Source: CAZUCD01 sp964618855 | Lineage (GTDB): Bacteria; Sumerlaeota; Sumerlaeia; SLMS01; JANRJK01 | Assembly: GCA_964618855.1 (NCBI GenBank) | Contig: CAZUCD010000172.1 | Span: forward strand, 1 to 7,375 | Length of the DNA stretch: 7,375 nucleotides | Direction: 5' to 3' | In this document: piece by piece, positions 6,107 through 7,375 of the stretch | How positions within the stretch are numbered: position 1 is the first letter of the stretch | How the letters are laid out: each line of letters opens with the position of its first letter | Notes under the pieces: model-generated | Told to the model about the DNA's origin: nothing | Seen by the model: only the letters and a program-made list of their open reading frames with translations | Database searches by the model: none | Translations under genes and position numbers: made by a program

Positions 6107-7375
6107 TTAGCGGACCCCCGCCGCGGGGTGCGCCTTCTCCCACGCAAGGAATCCGCCCGCGAGATTCGCGACCTCGTGCCCGTGCTTCTGGAGGAGGGCG
6201 CAGGCCCGTGCGCTGCGCGCCCCGGACCGGCAGTTCACGAGGATGGGCCGGCCCCGCGGCACCTCATCGAGGCGCCCGTCGAGCCGCGTGTGCGCGATGT
6301 TGAGCGCACCCTCGATGTGCCCCTCGGCGAATTCGGTGGCGCGGCGGACGTCGAGCAGGGCGACCTCCCCACGTGCGATCATCGCCCCGCCCTCGGCGAC
6401 GGAGACCTCGCGCGTGCCCTCGATGCGCGCCCCGACACCGGCCAACTCACCGAACCGGGAGGCATCGAACCAGCCAACGATCCGGTCCAGCCCGACGCGA
6501 ACGAGGTCGCGGATCGCCTCGTCGAGGCGGGCGGGCTCGATCACGAGGTGGATGTCCTCGGTCTCCCGCACCATGGAGCCAACGTCCGTGGGAAAGGACT
6601 TGCCGTGTGGATGCGACAGAGACCCGGCGAGGTGCCCCGCGCGGAACTCGTCCCAGCCGCGCGTGTCGATGATCGCGCAGCGCCTGCCATCAAGGGCGGC
6701 CACTTCGGCCGCGGACATGGCGCGCGGCCTTGGCAGCCCGCCCAGCACGGGGGGGCCCAGCTTGTTGTCGCGCTTCATGCGCGCGAAGTACATTGGGGGC
6801 TCGGGCTGACCCTCCAGGATGAAGCGGACGAAGTTCTCCTCGGAGGCGGCGGCGAGGATCGCGGCGTTGAAGCGCTTCTCGTAGCCGAGCGTGCTCTGGG
6901 GAACGGCGCCGAGCGCCTTGCCGCAGGCCGAGCCCGCGCCGTGGGCCGGCCACACCTGGAGGAAGTCGGGCAGGTCGCGCAGGCGCTGGACGGTCGAGTA
7001 GAGGCGGCGGGCGGAGGGTTCGCTCGCACCGGCCTTGCCAGCGGCGGTCTCCAGGAGGTCGGGCCGGCCGAGGTCGCCCACGAAGACGAAGTCCCCCGTC
7101 AGGACCCCCATGGGCTCCGTCGCGCCGGATCCGCGGTCCGTCACGACGAAGGCGATATGCTCCGGCGTGTGGCCGGGGGTGTGGAGCACACGGAACTCGA
7201 TGTTGCCGACCTTGAACGTGTCGCCGTCGTGCAGCAGCCTGTGCGGGTAGGCGCCGCCGCCGGACTTCGAGCCGAGGTACTGGTACTTCCAGTCGGCGTC
7301 CCCCTCGTCGGACAGGTAGAGGAAGGCGCCATGGGTTTCGGCGAGCTCGCGCGCGCCGGAGAGGAAGTCGGCGTG
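6107..7375 (-). CDS. Persulfide dioxygenase-rhodanese fusion (metallo-beta-lactamase fold), N-terminus beyond the window
   Basis: The 422 visible residues oxidise or transfer persulfide sulfur. The open frame runs off the window edge; the fragment starts HADFLSGARELAE, the second histidine of the HxHxD metal motif. Further iron ligands by comparison with ETHE1 are the histidine in TPGHTPEH (residue 69 of the visible part) and Asp95 in LTGDFVFVGDLGRPDL; WPAHGAGSACG (His145) follows. After the hydrolase fold come two rhodanese-like domains. The first (about 220-305) keeps an IIDTRGWDEF opening but lacks a cysteine in its active loop and is probably structural. The second (about 324-417) has LLDVRRATEF and the loop NCRSGARSA with reactive Cys382. 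Fusions of this type (CstB- or Blh-like) produce thiosulfate or sulfite from persulfide. About 45-60 residues are missing. It is the most upstream visible gene; the operon promoter must lie beyond position 7375. Confidence 0.94.
   Translation of the reverse strand, partial: HADFLSGARELAETHGAFLYLSDEGDADWKYQYLGSKSGGGAYPHRLLHDGDTFKVGNIEFRVLHTPGHTPEHIAFVVTDRGSGATEPMGVLTGDFVFVGDLGRPDLLETAAGKAGASEPSARRLYSTVQRLRDLPDFLQVWPAHGAGSACGKALGAVPQSTLGYEKRFNAAILAAASEENFVRFILEGQPEPPMYFARMKRDNKLGPPVLGGLPRPRAMSAAEVAALDGRRCAIIDTRGWDEFRAGHLAGSLSHPHGKSFPTDVGSMVRETEDIHLVIEPARLDEAIRDLVRVGLDRIVGWFDASRFGELAGVGARIEGTREVSVAEGGAMIARGEVALLDVRRATEFAEGHIEGALNIAHTRLDGRLDEVPRGRPILVNCRSGARSARACALLQKHGHEVANLAGGFLAWEKAHPAAGVR

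Noticed and set aside
4616..6303. Long plus-strand open frames opposite the rhodanese, permease and dioxygenase genes
   Set aside because: All are antisense to genes with clear catalytic motifs and coupled start/stop junctions.

Overview
This is a GC-rich bacterial window (roughly two-thirds G+C by eye) with seven protein genes. Six lie on the minus strand and one on the plus strand; nothing resembles tRNA, rRNA, CRISPR or transposase. The source cannot be placed firmly. The AccC/AccB pair and the secreted fibronectin-like orphan would fit a PVC-type or other uncultured Gram-negative lineage, but that is an impression and not a phylogenetic result.

Positions 1-1763 (minus) hold the housekeeping pair accB-accC: the biotin carboxyl carrier protein and the biotin carboxylase of acetyl-CoA carboxylase. 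The C-terminal end of accC is cut off by the window edge. Positions 1764-2132 are a divergent intergenic region with an AT-rich island, two small hairpins and several G-tracts. Positions 2133-3056 (plus) encode an exported protein of unknown function, with a signal peptide, an uncharacterised beta-rich domain and a C-terminal fibronectin type III-like domain. A long imperfect inverted repeat fills the convergent gap at 3057-3162.

Positions 3163-7375 (minus) form a tightly packed five-gene sulfide-oxidation/persulfide-detoxification operon. In transcription order it reads: a metallo-beta-lactamase-fold persulfide dioxygenase fused to two rhodanese domains (N-terminus beyond the window), a TauE/SafE permease, a YgaP-like rhodanese-DUF2892 membrane protein, an ArsR-family repressor, and a type II (mitochondrial SQOR-like) sulfide:quinone oxidoreductase. 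Junctions are 4, -4, 14 and 11 nt. The expected flow is: SQR oxidises sulfide and feeds electrons to quinone, making persulfide; the rhodaneses move sulfane sulfur between carriers; the dioxygenase-rhodanese oxidises persulfide to sulfite/thiosulfate; the permease exports the sulfur oxyanion; and ArsR probably senses persulfide or a thiophilic metal and controls the set.

The component families are known. The points most worth following are the cysteine layout of the ArsR sensor, the regulator's position inside the operon, the orphan secreted protein, and the two hairpin regions that bracket it.
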